A stretch of 64,000 bases of DNA from an uncultured Aurantimonas sp. (GTDB lineage Bacteria > Pseudomonadota > Alphaproteobacteria > Rhizobiales > Rhizobiaceae), in assembly GCA_947488615.1 (NCBI GenBank), contig CANKZU010000007.1, positions 1 through 64,000 on the forward strand, given 5' to 3'. The notes beneath the pieces are model-generated. The model searched no databases, was not told the origin of the DNA, and worked only from the letters and a program-made list of their open reading frames with translations. Every line of letters starts with the position of its first letter. Position 1 is the first letter of the stretch. The position numbers and the translations under genes were made by a program. Shown here in pieces: positions 17,356-26,061 of the stretch.

Positions 17356-18507
17356 ATGAAGGCTCTGATGCTGTGCGGCCATGGCAGCCGCGACCAGGGC
17401 GCGATGACCGAGTTCGGCGGCCTGGCGGACAAGCTCCGCGCGCGCCTGCCCGGTTGGCGTGTCGAACACGGCTATCTGGAATTCGCCAGGCCGGTCATTC
17501 GCGACGGTCTCGACCGCCTGCGGGAAAGCGGTGCGGACACCGTCATGGCGCTGCCGGGGATGCTGTTCGCCGCCGGTCACGCCAAGAACGATATTCCCTC
17601 TGTTCTCAACACCTATGCGGCCGCCAACGGCCTTCAGATCGAATATGGCCGCGAGCTTGGCATCGATCCGAAGATGATCCGGGCCGCCGGCGATCGGATC
17701 AAGGAATGCCTCGTCGCCGACGGCTGGCGCGACGGCGAGCCGCTGCACGACACCATGCTGGTCGTCGTCGGGCGCGGCGCCTCGGACCCCGACGCCAACT
17801 CCAACGTGTCCAAGGTCATGCGGATGCTGTGGGAGGGCCTTGGCTTCGGCTGGGGCGAGACCGTTTATTCAGGGGTCACCTTCCCGCTGGTCGAACCCGG
17901 CCTCCACCACGCCAGCCGGCTCGGCTACCGGCGCATCGTCGTCTTCCCCTATTTCCTGTTCACCGGCGTCTTGGTGCGGCGGATCTACGACCAGACCGAC
18001 AATGTCGCGGCGCGCCATCCCGATATCCGCTTCCTCAAGGCCGGCTATCTCGCCGCCCATGACCTGGTGGTGGAAACCTTCGTCGATCGCCTGAACGAGA
18101 TCCTCGAAGGCACCAACAACATGAACTGCCAGATGTGCAAATATCGCGAGCAGGTGCTGGGATTCGAGGCGGAGGTCGGGCTCGCCCAGGAGAGCCATCA
18201 CCATCACGTCGAAGGTGTCGGCTCCTCGGCCGACTGCGTGCTTTGCGACACCGTCTGCACCGGCGCCTGCCGCGCGGCGACGCAGGAGCCAGACCACGGT
18301 CATCAAATCGCCCACGGCACCGGGCATGTCCACCATGACCATACGCATGAAGGAGGGCAGGCCCATCACGATCATGACCACGGCCATTCGCATGGCGACG
18401 CCGGCCATCACCACCACCACCCCTATCCGCAGGCCGATCATCCGCTCGGTCCACGGTCTATGAAAGCCGGGGCGATGCCCAAGGCGGCGGTGGTGAGCAA
18501 GCCATGA
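17356..18507 (+). CDS. cbiX: Sirohydrochlorin cobaltochelatase CbiX, long form with His-rich and Cys-rich tail
   Basis: A 383-residue protein with two CbiX-type chelatase repeats. The first keeps the metal-binding His (CGHGSRD, His9) and the second histidine segment (LPGMLFAAGHAKNDIP, His75); the second repeat has VGRGASDP in place of the His motif. Residues after about 255 form a tail with Cys258-x2-Cys261, then Cys294, Cys297, Cys301 and Cys305, compatible with an Fe-S cluster or metal site, and a run of more than 25 His residues from 281 to 362. CbiX inserts cobalt into sirohydrochlorin in the cobalt-early pathway; the His-rich part may store or hand over cobalt. The ATG at 17356 has GGAGG seven bases upstream. 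First gene of the main cob operon. Confidence 0.88.
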   Translation: MKALMLCGHGSRDQGAMTEFGGLADKLRARLPGWRVEHGYLEFARPVIRDGLDRLRESGADTVMALPGMLFAAGHAKNDIPSVLNTYAAANGLQIEYGRELGIDPKMIRAAGDRIKECLVADGWRDGEPLHDTMLVVVGRGASDPDANSNVSKVMRMLWEGLGFGWGETVYSGVTFPLVEPGLHHASRLGYRRIVVFPYFLFTGVLVRRIYDQTDNVAARHPDIRFLKAGYLAAHDLVVETFVDRLNEILEGTNNMNCQMCKYREQVLGFEAEVGLAQESHHHHVEGVGSSADCVLCDTVCTGACRAATQEPDHGHQIAHGTGHVHHDHTHEGGQAHHDHDHGHSHGDAGHHHHHPYPQADHPLGPRSMKAGAMPKAAVVSKP

Positions 18508-20066
18508 AGCCGCTGTTCGACCGCTACGCGATTGTCGACTGGTCCGCGTCCAACACGCCGACCACCGGCAAGGATTCAATCTGGATCACCTTCGCCGAGC
18601 GCGACGGGGCCGAGACGCGGCTTCTCGATACGGTGAACCCGCCGACCCGCAGTGCCGCGATGGCGAAGCTGCGCCAGTTCTTCCGTGAGGCCTTGGCCGA
18701 GGAAAAGCGCGTCTTCGCCGGCTTCGACTTCCCCTTCGGCTATCCGGCCGGCACCACTGCCGCGATCGCTGGCGCGCCGGACTGGCAGGCGCTGTGGGGT
18801 TTTTTTGCCGACGCTCTCAAGGATCGCGACGACAATTTCTCCAACCGCTTCGAGGTCGCCGGCCGGCTGAATCGCGAGGCCTTGGCCACCGCGCCGATGT
18901 ATTGGGGTCGACCGATGCATCAGGAGATTCCGGGCCTGCCGGTCGCCAAGCCCGAGCCCTATCCGACCGGGCTCGCCGAGCGGCGTCTCTCCGAACGCCG
19001 GGCGGTCAAGGCCCAGCCGGTCTGGAAGCTCGCCTTTGCCGGCAGCGTCGGCAGCCAGGTGATCACCGGCCTTGCCCGGCTCGAGCATCTTCGGCGCGAT
19101 CCGGAATTCGCGGAGCATCTGGCCGTCTGGCCGTTCGAGACGCGCTTTGCCGACAATCTCGCCGCGCCGATCGTGCTGGCGGAGATCTATCCTGGGCTGG
19201 TGCCGGTCGAGCAGGGCGAGAAATCCTGCCTCGACGAGGCGCAGGTCGAAACGCTCGCCGACATCTTTGCCCGCTTCGACGCGGAAGGGCGCCTCGGCGA
19301 GCTTTTGTCGGCGCCGGCCGATCTCTCCGAGGCCGAAACGGCTGCCGTCTTGTCCGAGGAAGGCTGGATCGCGGGGCTCGGGCATCGGCTTGTTGAGACC
19401 GCCGCCGAAGAGTCCGACCCCTATCTCGCCCCCGGTGCGCGCCTCTCCTACATTCGCAACCCGGCGGCGATCTACGCCGAAAGCTTTCGGCTGATCCGCC
19501 AGGAAGCGGACTTGTCGCATGTGCCGGAGGCCGGTCATGATCTGGCGATCCGCCTGATTCACGCCTGCGGTATGCCGGACATTCTCTCCAATCTGGTCCT
19601 GTCCGAAGGCGCGATCGAGGCGGGACGCGCGGCGCTCGAAAGCGGGGCGCCGATCCTGTGCGATTCCGAAATGGTGTCGCACGGCATCATCTCCGCCAAG
19701 CTGCCGCGCCAGAACAAGATCGTCTGCCGGCTGGGCGATCCGCGCACACGGCGGATCGCCGAGCGCGAGGGCACCACCCGCTCCGCCGCGCAGGTCGATC
19801 TGTGGACCGATCTGTTGGAGGGGGCCGTGGTCGCGATCGGCAACGCGCCGACGGCGCTCTATCGCCTGCTGGAAAAGCTGGATGAAGGGGCTCCCAGACC
19901 GGCCCTGATCATCGGCCTGCCGGTCGGCTTCGTCGGTGCGGCTGAATCGAAGGCCGAGCTTGCGCGCGACGTCCACGGCGTGCCTTTCGTCACGCTGACG
20001 GGGCGACGCGGCGGCAGCGCCATGGCGGCGGCGGCGGTGAATGCGCTGGCAAGCGGTCTCGACTGA
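18504..20066 (+). CDS. cobH: DUF429-like domain fused to precorrin-8X methylmutase (CobH/CbiC)
   Basis: A 520-residue protein. From about residue 316 it is a complete precorrin-8X methylmutase (YIRNPAAIYAESF, RLIHACGMPDI with the catalytic His353, CDSEMVSHGI, IGNAPTALYRLLE, LPVGFVGAAESK), which moves a methyl group from C11 to C12 to give hydrogenobyrinate or the cobalt analogue. The first ~305 residues are a separate domain (YAIVDWSASN, FAGFDFPFGYPAG, WPFETRF, VLAEIYPGL) that I would place, tentatively, among RNase H-fold DUF429-like proteins; its function is unknown. No stop codon or frameshift lies between the parts. The start overlaps the cbiX stop (ATGA). Confidence 0.87.
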   Translation: MKPLFDRYAIVDWSASNTPTTGKDSIWITFAERDGAETRLLDTVNPPTRSAAMAKLRQFFREALAEEKRVFAGFDFPFGYPAGTTAAIAGAPDWQALWGFFADALKDRDDNFSNRFEVAGRLNREALATAPMYWGRPMHQEIPGLPVAKPEPYPTGLAERRLSERRAVKAQPVWKLAFAGSVGSQVITGLARLEHLRRDPEFAEHLAVWPFETRFADNLAAPIVLAEIYPGLVPVEQGEKSCLDEAQVETLADIFARFDAEGRLGELLSAPADLSEAETAAVLSEEGWIAGLGHRLVETAAEESDPYLAPGARLSYIRNPAAIYAESFRLIRQEADLSHVPEAGHDLAIRLIHACGMPDILSNLVLSEGAIEAGRAALESGAPILCDSEMVSHGIISAKLPRQNKIVCRLGDPRTRRIAEREGTTRSAAQVDLWTDLLEGAVVAIGNAPTALYRLLEKLDEGAPRPALIIGLPVGFVGAAESKAELARDVHGVPFVTLTGRRGGSAMAAAAVNALASGLD

Positions 20067-20068
20067 CG

Positions 20069-21292
20069 ATGGCGGAGACGGTCCGGCCGTGGCTGACGGT
20101 GATCGGCATCGGGGATGGCGGCCTGACGACGCTCCCCGACGAAGCGCGCGCAACGCTCGATGCCGCCGAAACCGTCTTCGGCGGCGAGCGGCATCTGGCG
20201 ATGCTCGGGGATTCGCAGGCCCGGACAGTCGCCTGGGCCAAACCCTTCGCGGATTCGGTTGCGGCGCTCAAAGCCCGAGCCGGTACGCCGACCGTCGTGC
20301 TCGCCACCGGCGATCCGATGTGGTTCGGCGTCGGCGCGACCCTGACGCGGCATTTTTCGCCTGAGGACATGCGGGTCATCCCGGCGCCGTCGGCGTTTCA
20401 GCTCGCGGCGGCTCGCCTGGTCTGGCCGCTGGCCGACTGCCGCTGCCTGACGGTGCATGGCCGGCCGGTCGAGACCGTCAATCGCTATCTGGCGCCCTCG
20501 GTGCGGCTGCTGATCTATGCCGAGGATGCGTCGTCGCCGCAGGCCATCGCGCGGCTCCTGACCGGACGCGGCTTTGGGCCGAGCCGGATCGTCGTCCTGG
20601 AGCATCTCGGCGGCGACCGCGAACGCGTCCGTGAGACCACCGCCGCCGATTTCGATCTCGCCGACATCGCCGATTTGAACACCGTCGCGGTCGAATGCGT
20701 CGCCGGCCGGGCGGCGACGTCGCGATCCCTGATCGCGGGACTTTCGGACGACGCCTTCGTGCATGACGGCAAAATGACCAAGCGGGTGCTGCGGGCGCTC
20801 GCCATCGCCGCGCTCGAACCGCTGCCGGGCCAGCGCCTCTGGGATGTCGGGGCCGGGTCCGGCTCGATCTCGATCGAATGGCTGCGTTCAGGCGCCGGCA
20901 TGGCCGCCCTCGCGATCGAGCCGGTGGCCGAACGCCGGGCGCTGATCGCCGAGAACGCCGCCACGCTCGGCGTGCCGGAGGTCGAGATCGTCGGCGGCGA
21001 GGCGCCGGCCGCCTTCGCGGGGCTGGCGCCGCCCGACGCGGTGTTCATCGGCGGCGGCCTCACCGACGGCGTGTTCGACGCCGCCTGGGAGGCGCTGAAG
21101 CCGGGCGGCCGGATGGTCGCCCATGCGGTGACGCTGGAATCGGAAGCGATCCTGATCGCGCTGCATGCCAGGCTGGGCGGGGAATTGATGCGGATCGGGG
21201 TCGAGCGGGCCGAAAAAGTCGGCCCCTATCGCGGCTTCAAGCCGGCCATGCCGGTCGTCCACTGGCACGTTACCAAGCGCGAGGCGGCATGA
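20069..21292 (+). CDS. cobL: Precorrin-6Y C5,15-methyltransferase (decarboxylating), CbiE-CbiT fusion
   Basis: A 407-residue bifunctional enzyme. The N-terminal CbiE half (TVIGIGDGGLTTLPDEA, VLATGDPMWFGVG) is a tetrapyrrole methyltransferase that uses S-adenosylmethionine; the C-terminal CbiT half from about residue 225 (HDGKMTKRVLRALAI, LWDVGAGSGSISIEWLR, DAVFIGGGLTDG) is a Rossmann-type methyltransferase/decarboxylase. Together they methylate C5 and C15 and remove the C12 acetate carboxyl. It starts two bases after the cobH stop and overlaps the cobI start by four bases. Confidence 0.95.
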   Translation: MAETVRPWLTVIGIGDGGLTTLPDEARATLDAAETVFGGERHLAMLGDSQARTVAWAKPFADSVAALKARAGTPTVVLATGDPMWFGVGATLTRHFSPEDMRVIPAPSAFQLAAARLVWPLADCRCLTVHGRPVETVNRYLAPSVRLLIYAEDASSPQAIARLLTGRGFGPSRIVVLEHLGGDRERVRETTAADFDLADIADLNTVAVECVAGRAATSRSLIAGLSDDAFVHDGKMTKRVLRALAIAALEPLPGQRLWDVGAGSGSISIEWLRSGAGMAALAIEPVAERRALIAENAATLGVPEVEIVGGEAPAAFAGLAPPDAVFIGGGLTDGVFDAAWEALKPGGRMVAHAVTLESEAILIALHARLGGELMRIGVERAEKVGPYRGFKPAMPVVHWHVTKREAA

Positions 21293-22032
21293 CTGCCGCG
21301 CCGGGGACGCTCTACGGTCTCGGCGTCGGGCCGGGCGATCCCGAACTCCTGACGCTGAAGGCCTTGCGCCTGCTCAAGGCGGCGCCGGTCGTCGCCTATC
21401 CGGCGCCCGATCACGGCACGAGCTTCGCCCGCGCCATCGTCGCGGAATATCTCTCGGCCGAACAGGAAGAATTGCCGATCGTCGTGCCGATGCGCGTCGA
21501 GCGGTTTCCCGCCGCCGCGATCTACGACGAGGCGGCCGAGCGGATCGGCGCACGGCTTGCGGAGGGCCTCGACGTCGCCGTCTTGTGCGAGGGCGACCCG
21601 TTCTTCTATGGCTCTTTCTTGTATCTGTTCGAGCGCCTTGCCGGCCGTTTTCCCACCGAGGTCGTCCCCGGCGTGTCCTCGGTGATGGCCGCCTCGGCGG
21701 CGCTGAAACGGCCGCTCGCGGCCCGCAACGATGTCCTGACCGTGATACCCGGTCCGCTCGACGACGCGGCGCTTAGCGCCCGGATCGAAGCGGCGGAGGC
21801 CTTCGCGATCATGAAGCTCGGCCGGCATTTTTCCCGCGTGAAGGCGCTGATCGAGAGACTGGGGCTGCTCGACCGCTGCGCCTATGCCGAACGGGTGTCG
21901 CTGCCCGAGGAACGGTTGCTACCGCTCCGCGACGTCGCGGGCGACGCTCCCTATTTTTCGATGATCCTCGGTTATCGCGGCACGGAGCCAGCGATCCGGG
22001 GCGCGACCTTCGACCGGGAGCCGGCACGATGA
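21289..22032 (+). CDS. cobI: Precorrin-2 C20-methyltransferase (CobI/CbiL)
   Basis: A 247-residue tetrapyrrole methyltransferase: LYGLGVGPGDPELLTLKALRLL at the N-terminus is the SAM-binding P-loop, with VLCEGDPFFYGSFLYL and VVPGVSSVMAASA typical of the C20 enzyme. It adds the C20 methyl group to precorrin-2 or cobalt-precorrin-2. The ATG at 21289 overlaps the cobL stop as ATGA, and its own stop overlaps the start of the next gene, so it is translationally coupled on both sides. Confidence 0.95.
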   Translation: MTAAPGTLYGLGVGPGDPELLTLKALRLLKAAPVVAYPAPDHGTSFARAIVAEYLSAEQEELPIVVPMRVERFPAAAIYDEAAERIGARLAEGLDVAVLCEGDPFFYGSFLYLFERLAGRFPTEVVPGVSSVMAASAALKRPLAARNDVLTVIPGPLDDAALSARIEAAEAFAIMKLGRHFSRVKALIERLGLLDRCAYAERVSLPEERLLPLRDVAGDAPYFSMILGYRGTEPAIRGATFDREPAR

Positions 22033-23852
22033 GCGAACACACCGCCGCAATCGTCATTCTTTCCGAAGCGCCCCGCGCGTTGGCCGACCGCGTGGCGACC
22101 CTGATCGGCGGCGTCGTCCACGGCCCGGCCAAGCGCTGCCCGGACGCCGCGATCGTCTTCGACGAAGCAGGGCCGCATCTGCGCGCCTTGTTCCGTGAGG
22201 GCCGGCCGATCGTCGCGGTGATGGCGACGGGGGCGCTGATCCGCATCCTGGCGCCGCTCATCGCCGACAAGCGGGCGGAGCCGCCGATCGTCGCGCTCGC
22301 CGAGGACGGTTCGGTCGCCGTGCCGCTGCTCGGCGGTCATCACGGCGCCAACGACCTGGCCCGCAAGCTCGCCGACGATCTCGGCGGATTCGCCGCCGTC
22401 ACGACCGCCGGCGATGTGCGCTTCGGCGTCGCGCTCGATGCGCCGCCGCCCGGCTGGCGGTTGGACAATCCCGAGGACGCCAAAAAGGCGATGGCCGATC
22501 TCGTCGCCGGCGCCACCGCCCGGCTCGACGGCGAGGCGGAGTGGCTGTCCGCCTCGCGCCTTCCGTTCGCGCCCGACGGCACCGTCCGCCTGACGGTCAC
22601 GGAGGAAGCGCGCCCGCCCGCCGCCTCCGAACTGCTCTATCGGCCGCGGACCCACATCCTCGGCCTCGGCAGCGAGCGCGGCGCGCCGACCGAGGAAGCC
22701 ATCGATCTGGCGGATCGCGTTCTCGCCGAGGCCGGCATCAGTCCGCTGACGCTGGCGGCCGTCGCCTCGATCGATCTCAAGGCCGACGAAAGGGCCATCC
22801 ATGCCGTCGCCGAGCATTACGGCGTTCCCGCGCGCTTCTTCACCGCCGCCGAGCTGGAAGCCGAAGCACCGCGCCTGGAAAATCCGTCCGACATCGTCTT
22901 CGCCGAGACCGGCTGTCACGGCGTTGCCGAGGGCGCGGCGCTGGCCGCCACCGGTGTGGACGGCAGGCTCGCCGTTTCCAAGCGCAAGAGCCGGCGGGTG
23001 ACGGCGGCGCTCGGCCGGGCGCCCCGGCCTGTCGAACCGGCGCGGATCGGCCGCGCGCGCGGCACGCTGTTCGTCGTCGGCATCGGCCCCGGCGGGGAAG
23101 AATGGCGCTCGCCGGAGGTGAGCCGCATGGTCGAGACGGCAAGCGATCTGGTCGGCTATTCGCTTTATCTCGACCTGCTCGGACCGCTGACGAATGGCAA
23201 GACGCGGCACGATTTCGACCTCGGCAAGGAAGAGGCGCGGGTGCGCCACGCGATGGAGCTGGCGGGCGAAGGCCGCACCGTTGCGCTTGTCTGCTCCGGC
23301 GACGCCGGCATCTATGCCATGGCGACGCTGGTTTTCGAACTCATCGACAAGGGCGGGGTTTCGGACGCCGCGCGGCGGATCGCCATTCAGTGCTCGCCCG
23401 GCATCTCCGCGCTGCAAGGGGCGGCCGCCCGCACCGGCGCGCCGCTCGGCCACGATTTCTGCACGATCTCGCTGTCGGACCTTTTGACGCCGTGGGACGA
23501 CATCCAGCGGCGGGTGCGCGCGGCCGCCGAAGCCGATTTCGTCATCGCCTTCTACAATCCGGTGTCGAAAAAGCGCCGCACCCAGCTTGCCTTCGCCCGC
23601 GACGAACTGTTGAAGCATCGCCCCGCCGCAACGCCGGTGATCCTGGCGACCAATCTCGGGCGTGAGGGCGAGCATGTGCGCTTCGTGCCGCTCGCTGAGC
23701 TCGACATCGACGATGTCGACATGCTGACCGTGGTCATCGTCGGCTCGTCTGAGACGCGGGTCGTGACCACCGGCGACGGGCGCGAATGGACCTATACGCC
23801 GCGCGGCTATGCGGGAAAGGCGGGAACCGGGATGGCGAGCGATGCGGCTTGA
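22029..23852 (+). CDS. cobJ: CbiG-CobJ fusion: cobalt-precorrin-5A hydrolase / precorrin-3B C17-methyltransferase
   Basis: A 607-residue two-part protein. Residues 1 to about 340 resemble CbiG: an N-terminal domain with VAVMATGALIRILAPLI and LLGGHHGANDLA, then the C-terminal domain ILGLGSERGAPTEEAIDLA ... AETGCHGVAEGAALAA. CbiG opens the ring-contraction delta-lactone and releases acetaldehyde in the cobalt-early route. From about residue 345 it is a CobJ/CbiH methyltransferase (LFVVGIGPGGEEWRSPE, LVCSGDAGIYAMATLVFE, FVIAFYNPVSKKR), which methylates C17 during ring contraction. Last gene before the TumE-type pair, with a 32-base gap. Confidence 0.93.
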   Translation: MSEHTAAIVILSEAPRALADRVATLIGGVVHGPAKRCPDAAIVFDEAGPHLRALFREGRPIVAVMATGALIRILAPLIADKRAEPPIVALAEDGSVAVPLLGGHHGANDLARKLADDLGGFAAVTTAGDVRFGVALDAPPPGWRLDNPEDAKKAMADLVAGATARLDGEAEWLSASRLPFAPDGTVRLTVTEEARPPAASELLYRPRTHILGLGSERGAPTEEAIDLADRVLAEAGISPLTLAAVASIDLKADERAIHAVAEHYGVPARFFTAAELEAEAPRLENPSDIVFAETGCHGVAEGAALAATGVDGRLAVSKRKSRRVTAALGRAPRPVEPARIGRARGTLFVVGIGPGGEEWRSPEVSRMVETASDLVGYSLYLDLLGPLTNGKTRHDFDLGKEEARVRHAMELAGEGRTVALVCSGDAGIYAMATLVFELIDKGGVSDAARRIAIQCSPGISALQGAAARTGAPLGHDFCTISLSDLLTPWDDIQRRVRAAAEADFVIAFYNPVSKKRRTQLAFARDELLKHRPAATPVILATNLGREGEHVRFVPLAELDIDDVDMLTVVIVGSSETRVVTTGDGREWTYTPRGYAGKAGTGMASDAA

Positions 23853-23884
23853 TGTGAATTCTAGCATATGTGATAAATAACATC

Positions 23885-24172
23885 ATGAAGGCGCAGCTGC
23901 TCGACCGCCGAAAAGAGACCCTGCGGAACGGCGCCATTGTTGAAATCAGGATTTGGCGCCTGCCGTCACCCACGCCCGAGCGGCCGCATGCGCTGAAATA
24001 TTCGCTCTTTTACGGACGGCCGGGCAAACGGATCATCGGCTACGACAATGAGAGTGGCAAGGGTGATCACCGACACTATCGCGGCCGTGAAGAACCTTAT
24101 GTCTTCGTCGATATCGCCACGCTGCTCGCGGATTTCCAGCGGGACATCGAGAAGGAGCTGAAAGATGGATGA
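23885..24172 (+). CDS. TumE-type (DUF6516) toxin
   Basis: A 95-residue protein whose sequence (MKAQLLDRRKETLRNGAIVE, WRLPSPTPERPHALKYSLFY, IIGYDNESGKGDHRHYRG) matches the DUF6516/TumE family of small toxins. The conserved GKGDHRHY block is likely functional. The ATG at 23885 starts where the family usually starts, although no good ribosome-binding site precedes it; GTG 23870 is an alternative. Its end overlaps the antitoxin gene by eight bases. It is placed inside the cob operon, between cobJ and cobM. Confidence 0.8.
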   Translation: MKAQLLDRRKETLRNGAIVEIRIWRLPSPTPERPHALKYSLFYGRPGKRIIGYDNESGKGDHRHYRGREEPYVFVDIATLLADFQRDIEKELKDG

Positions 24173-24530
24173 AGTCATCGTCAAGGTTTCGTCTCTCGAT
24201 GAGTTCTTCGACGAGGCGAAGGTGGCCGCTCGCCGCATCGACGCTGGCGATTTCACCCCGTCGCCTGCCGCTCACCTCGGATTCGAGACCGCCGAGCTGT
24301 TGCTGAAGACCTTGACACCCAACCGTTGGACCCTGCTCCGTACCCTTCGAAAAGGCGGCCCCATGTCGATCCGGGCCTTGTCGCGTTCGCTCGGGCGCGA
24401 CTATCGCGGGGTCCACTCGGACGTCTCGGCGCTTCTGGAGCTTGGCCTGATCTATCGGGACGAAAAGGGGCTGATCCGCGTCCCTTGGTCGAAAATCACC
24501 GCCGAACTGTCCATCGAAGAGGCCGCATGA
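24165..24530 (+). CDS. HTH antitoxin partner of the TumE-type toxin
   Basis: A 121-residue protein with a winged-helix domain at about residues 45-110 (RWTLLRTLRKGGPMSIRALSRSLGRDYRGVHSDVSALLELGLI), of the HVO_A0114-like/TumA type that accompanies DUF6516 toxins. It would neutralise the toxin and probably repress the pair. Its last codons overlap the cobM start as ATGA, so translation of cobM probably depends partly on this gene. Confidence 0.8.
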   Translation: MDEVIVKVSSLDEFFDEAKVAARRIDAGDFTPSPAAHLGFETAELLLKTLTPNRWTLLRTLRKGGPMSIRALSRSLGRDYRGVHSDVSALLELGLIYRDEKGLIRVPWSKITAELSIEEAA

Positions 24531-25306
24531 CCGTGCATTTCATCGGCGCCGGACCCGGCGCGCCGGACCTGATCACCGTTCGCGGCCTGCGGCTGATCGA
24601 GGCCTGTCCGGTCTGTCTCTATGCCGGCTCGCTGGTGCCGGCGGAAATCGTCAAGGCGGCACCCGAGGGGGCTCGGGTGCGCGATACCGCCCCGATGACG
24701 CTCGACGAGATCATCGCCGAGATGCGGGCGGCGCACGCCGTGGGTAAGGATGTCGCGCGGGTGCATTCCGGCGATCCGTCGCTCTATGGTGCGATCGCCG
24801 AGCAGATGCGCCGGCTGGATGCGCTGGCCATCCCCTATGACGTGACGCCGGGCGTGCCGGCCTTCGCCGCCGCCGCGGCCGCGCTGCAAAAGGAGCTGAC
24901 GGTCCCGGAAATCTGCCAGACGGTGATCCTCACCCGCACTGCCATGAAATCGTCGAAGATGCCGGAGGGCGAGGAGTTGTCGACCCTCGGCCGGAGCGGC
25001 GCGACGCTGGCGATCCATCTGTCGGTGCGCAACATCCCGCACATCCAGCGCGAGCTCGTGCCGCTGCCCGCCTATGGCGAAGACTGCCCGGCGGTCATCG
25101 CCTATAGGGTCGGCTGGCCGGACGAGGCCTTTATCCACGGCACGCTCGGCGACATTCACAAAAAGGCGCGCGCGGCGAAGCTGACGCGCACAGCGCTGAT
25201 CTTCGTCGGCCGGGCGCTGGGCGCCGAGGATTTCATCGATTCCAAGCTTTACGACGCCGGCCACGTCCATGTGCTGCGACCGAAGCGCAAGGCTGCAGCG
25301 TCCTAG
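24527..25306 (+). CDS. cobM: Precorrin-4 C11-methyltransferase
   Basis: A 259-residue tetrapyrrole methyltransferase (VHFIGAGPGAPDLITVRGLRL, CLYAGSLVPAEIV, HSGDPSLYGAIAEQM, VTPGVPAFAAAAAAL, LSVRNIPHI), matching CobM/CbiF, which methylates C11 of precorrin-4 or its cobalt form. The ATG overlaps the antitoxin stop by four bases; GAGG lies just upstream. The 3' end overlaps the convergent cobK gene by four bases, so this gene closes the plus-strand operon. Confidence 0.95.
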   Translation: MTVHFIGAGPGAPDLITVRGLRLIEACPVCLYAGSLVPAEIVKAAPEGARVRDTAPMTLDEIIAEMRAAHAVGKDVARVHSGDPSLYGAIAEQMRRLDALAIPYDVTPGVPAFAAAAAALQKELTVPEICQTVILTRTAMKSSKMPEGEELSTLGRSGATLAIHLSVRNIPHIQRELVPLPAYGEDCPAVIAYRVGWPDEAFIHGTLGDIHKKARAAKLTRTALIFVGRALGAEDFIDSKLYDAGHVHVLRPKRKAAAS

Positions 25307-26061
25307 ACGGAAGGGTCCATGCCGAGCAGGGTCAGCACCTCGTCGATGGAACCGGCGACCGGCGGCGGAACGCTGGGCGGCCGTTCGATCATGATCACCG
25401 GCAGGCCGCGCCGTCGCGCGGCTTCGACCTTGGCGTATGAGGCCGCGCCGCCGGAATTGCGGCAGACCAGATGGCTGACACCGAGCCGCTGGAGCAATTC
25501 CGCCTCCTCGTCGGCATCCGGCGATGGCCGGCTCAGCACGATCTCGGCCGGAAACGGCAGCGGAGGGTCCGGCGGCTCGATCATCCGGACCACGACATCG
25601 AGATCGGACCGGCGCGCGAAGGGCGCCAGATGCTGCCGGCCCAGCGCCAGAAGCGGCCGCGCCTTTGCCGGCAGGGCATTGCAGGCATCGCCGAGGCAGG
25701 CGACACGAGTCCAGCGATCGCCGTCCCGTGGCTCCCAGGCGGGACGGACCAGCGCGACGCGCGGAACGTCGGCAACTTCGGCCGCCCGCGCCGCGTTGCG
25801 CGAGATACCGGCGGCGAAGGGATGCGCCGCGTCGACGAGATGGGTGACGCCTTCCTGGGCGAGAAATGCCGCGAGACCATCCGCGCCGCCAAAGCCTCCG
25901 ACGCGGACCGCACATCCCTCGGGGAGCACCGGCGTCGCGGTTCGGCCGGCGAGCGACAAGACGATCCTTGCCTCCGGTCGCATGATGCGAATCCGGCTCA
26001 CCAACTGGTTGGCCTCGGCGGTGCCGCCGAGGATGAGGATGGTCTCAGTCGGTGCGGGCAA
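25303..26061 (-). CDS. cobK: Precorrin-6A (cobalt-precorrin-6A) reductase
   Basis: A 252-residue enzyme with LILGGTAEANQLVSRI at the N-terminus, HLVDAAHPFAAGISRNAARAA and VCRNSGGAASYAKVEAAR, the CobK/CbiJ pattern. It reduces the precorrin-6A ring with NADPH. A TTG at 26061 is preceded by GGGAGG with suitable spacing; a second TTG at 26082 would add seven residues. The start lies inside the end of the upstream cbiD gene, and the stop overlaps convergent cobM by four bases. Confidence 0.92.
   Translation of the reverse strand: MPAPTETILILGGTAEANQLVSRIRIMRPEARIVLSLAGRTATPVLPEGCAVRVGGFGGADGLAAFLAQEGVTHLVDAAHPFAAGISRNAARAAEVADVPRVALVRPAWEPRDGDRWTRVACLGDACNALPAKARPLLALGRQHLAPFARRSDLDVVVRMIEPPDPPLPFPAEIVLSRPSPDADEEAELLQRLGVSHLVCRNSGGAASYAKVEAARRRGLPVIMIERPPSVPPPVAGSIDEVLTLLGMDPSV

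Noticed and set aside
18330..18430. CAT/CAC-rich stretch at the end of cbiX as a DNA tandem repeat
   Set aside because: It encodes the His-rich tail; the DNA is irregular and shows no fixed repeat unit.
21972..23867. Minus-strand open frame of over 600 codons opposite the cbiG-cobJ gene
   Set aside because: Antisense shadow with Arg/Gly/Asp-rich low-complexity translation; the plus-strand fusion is clear.
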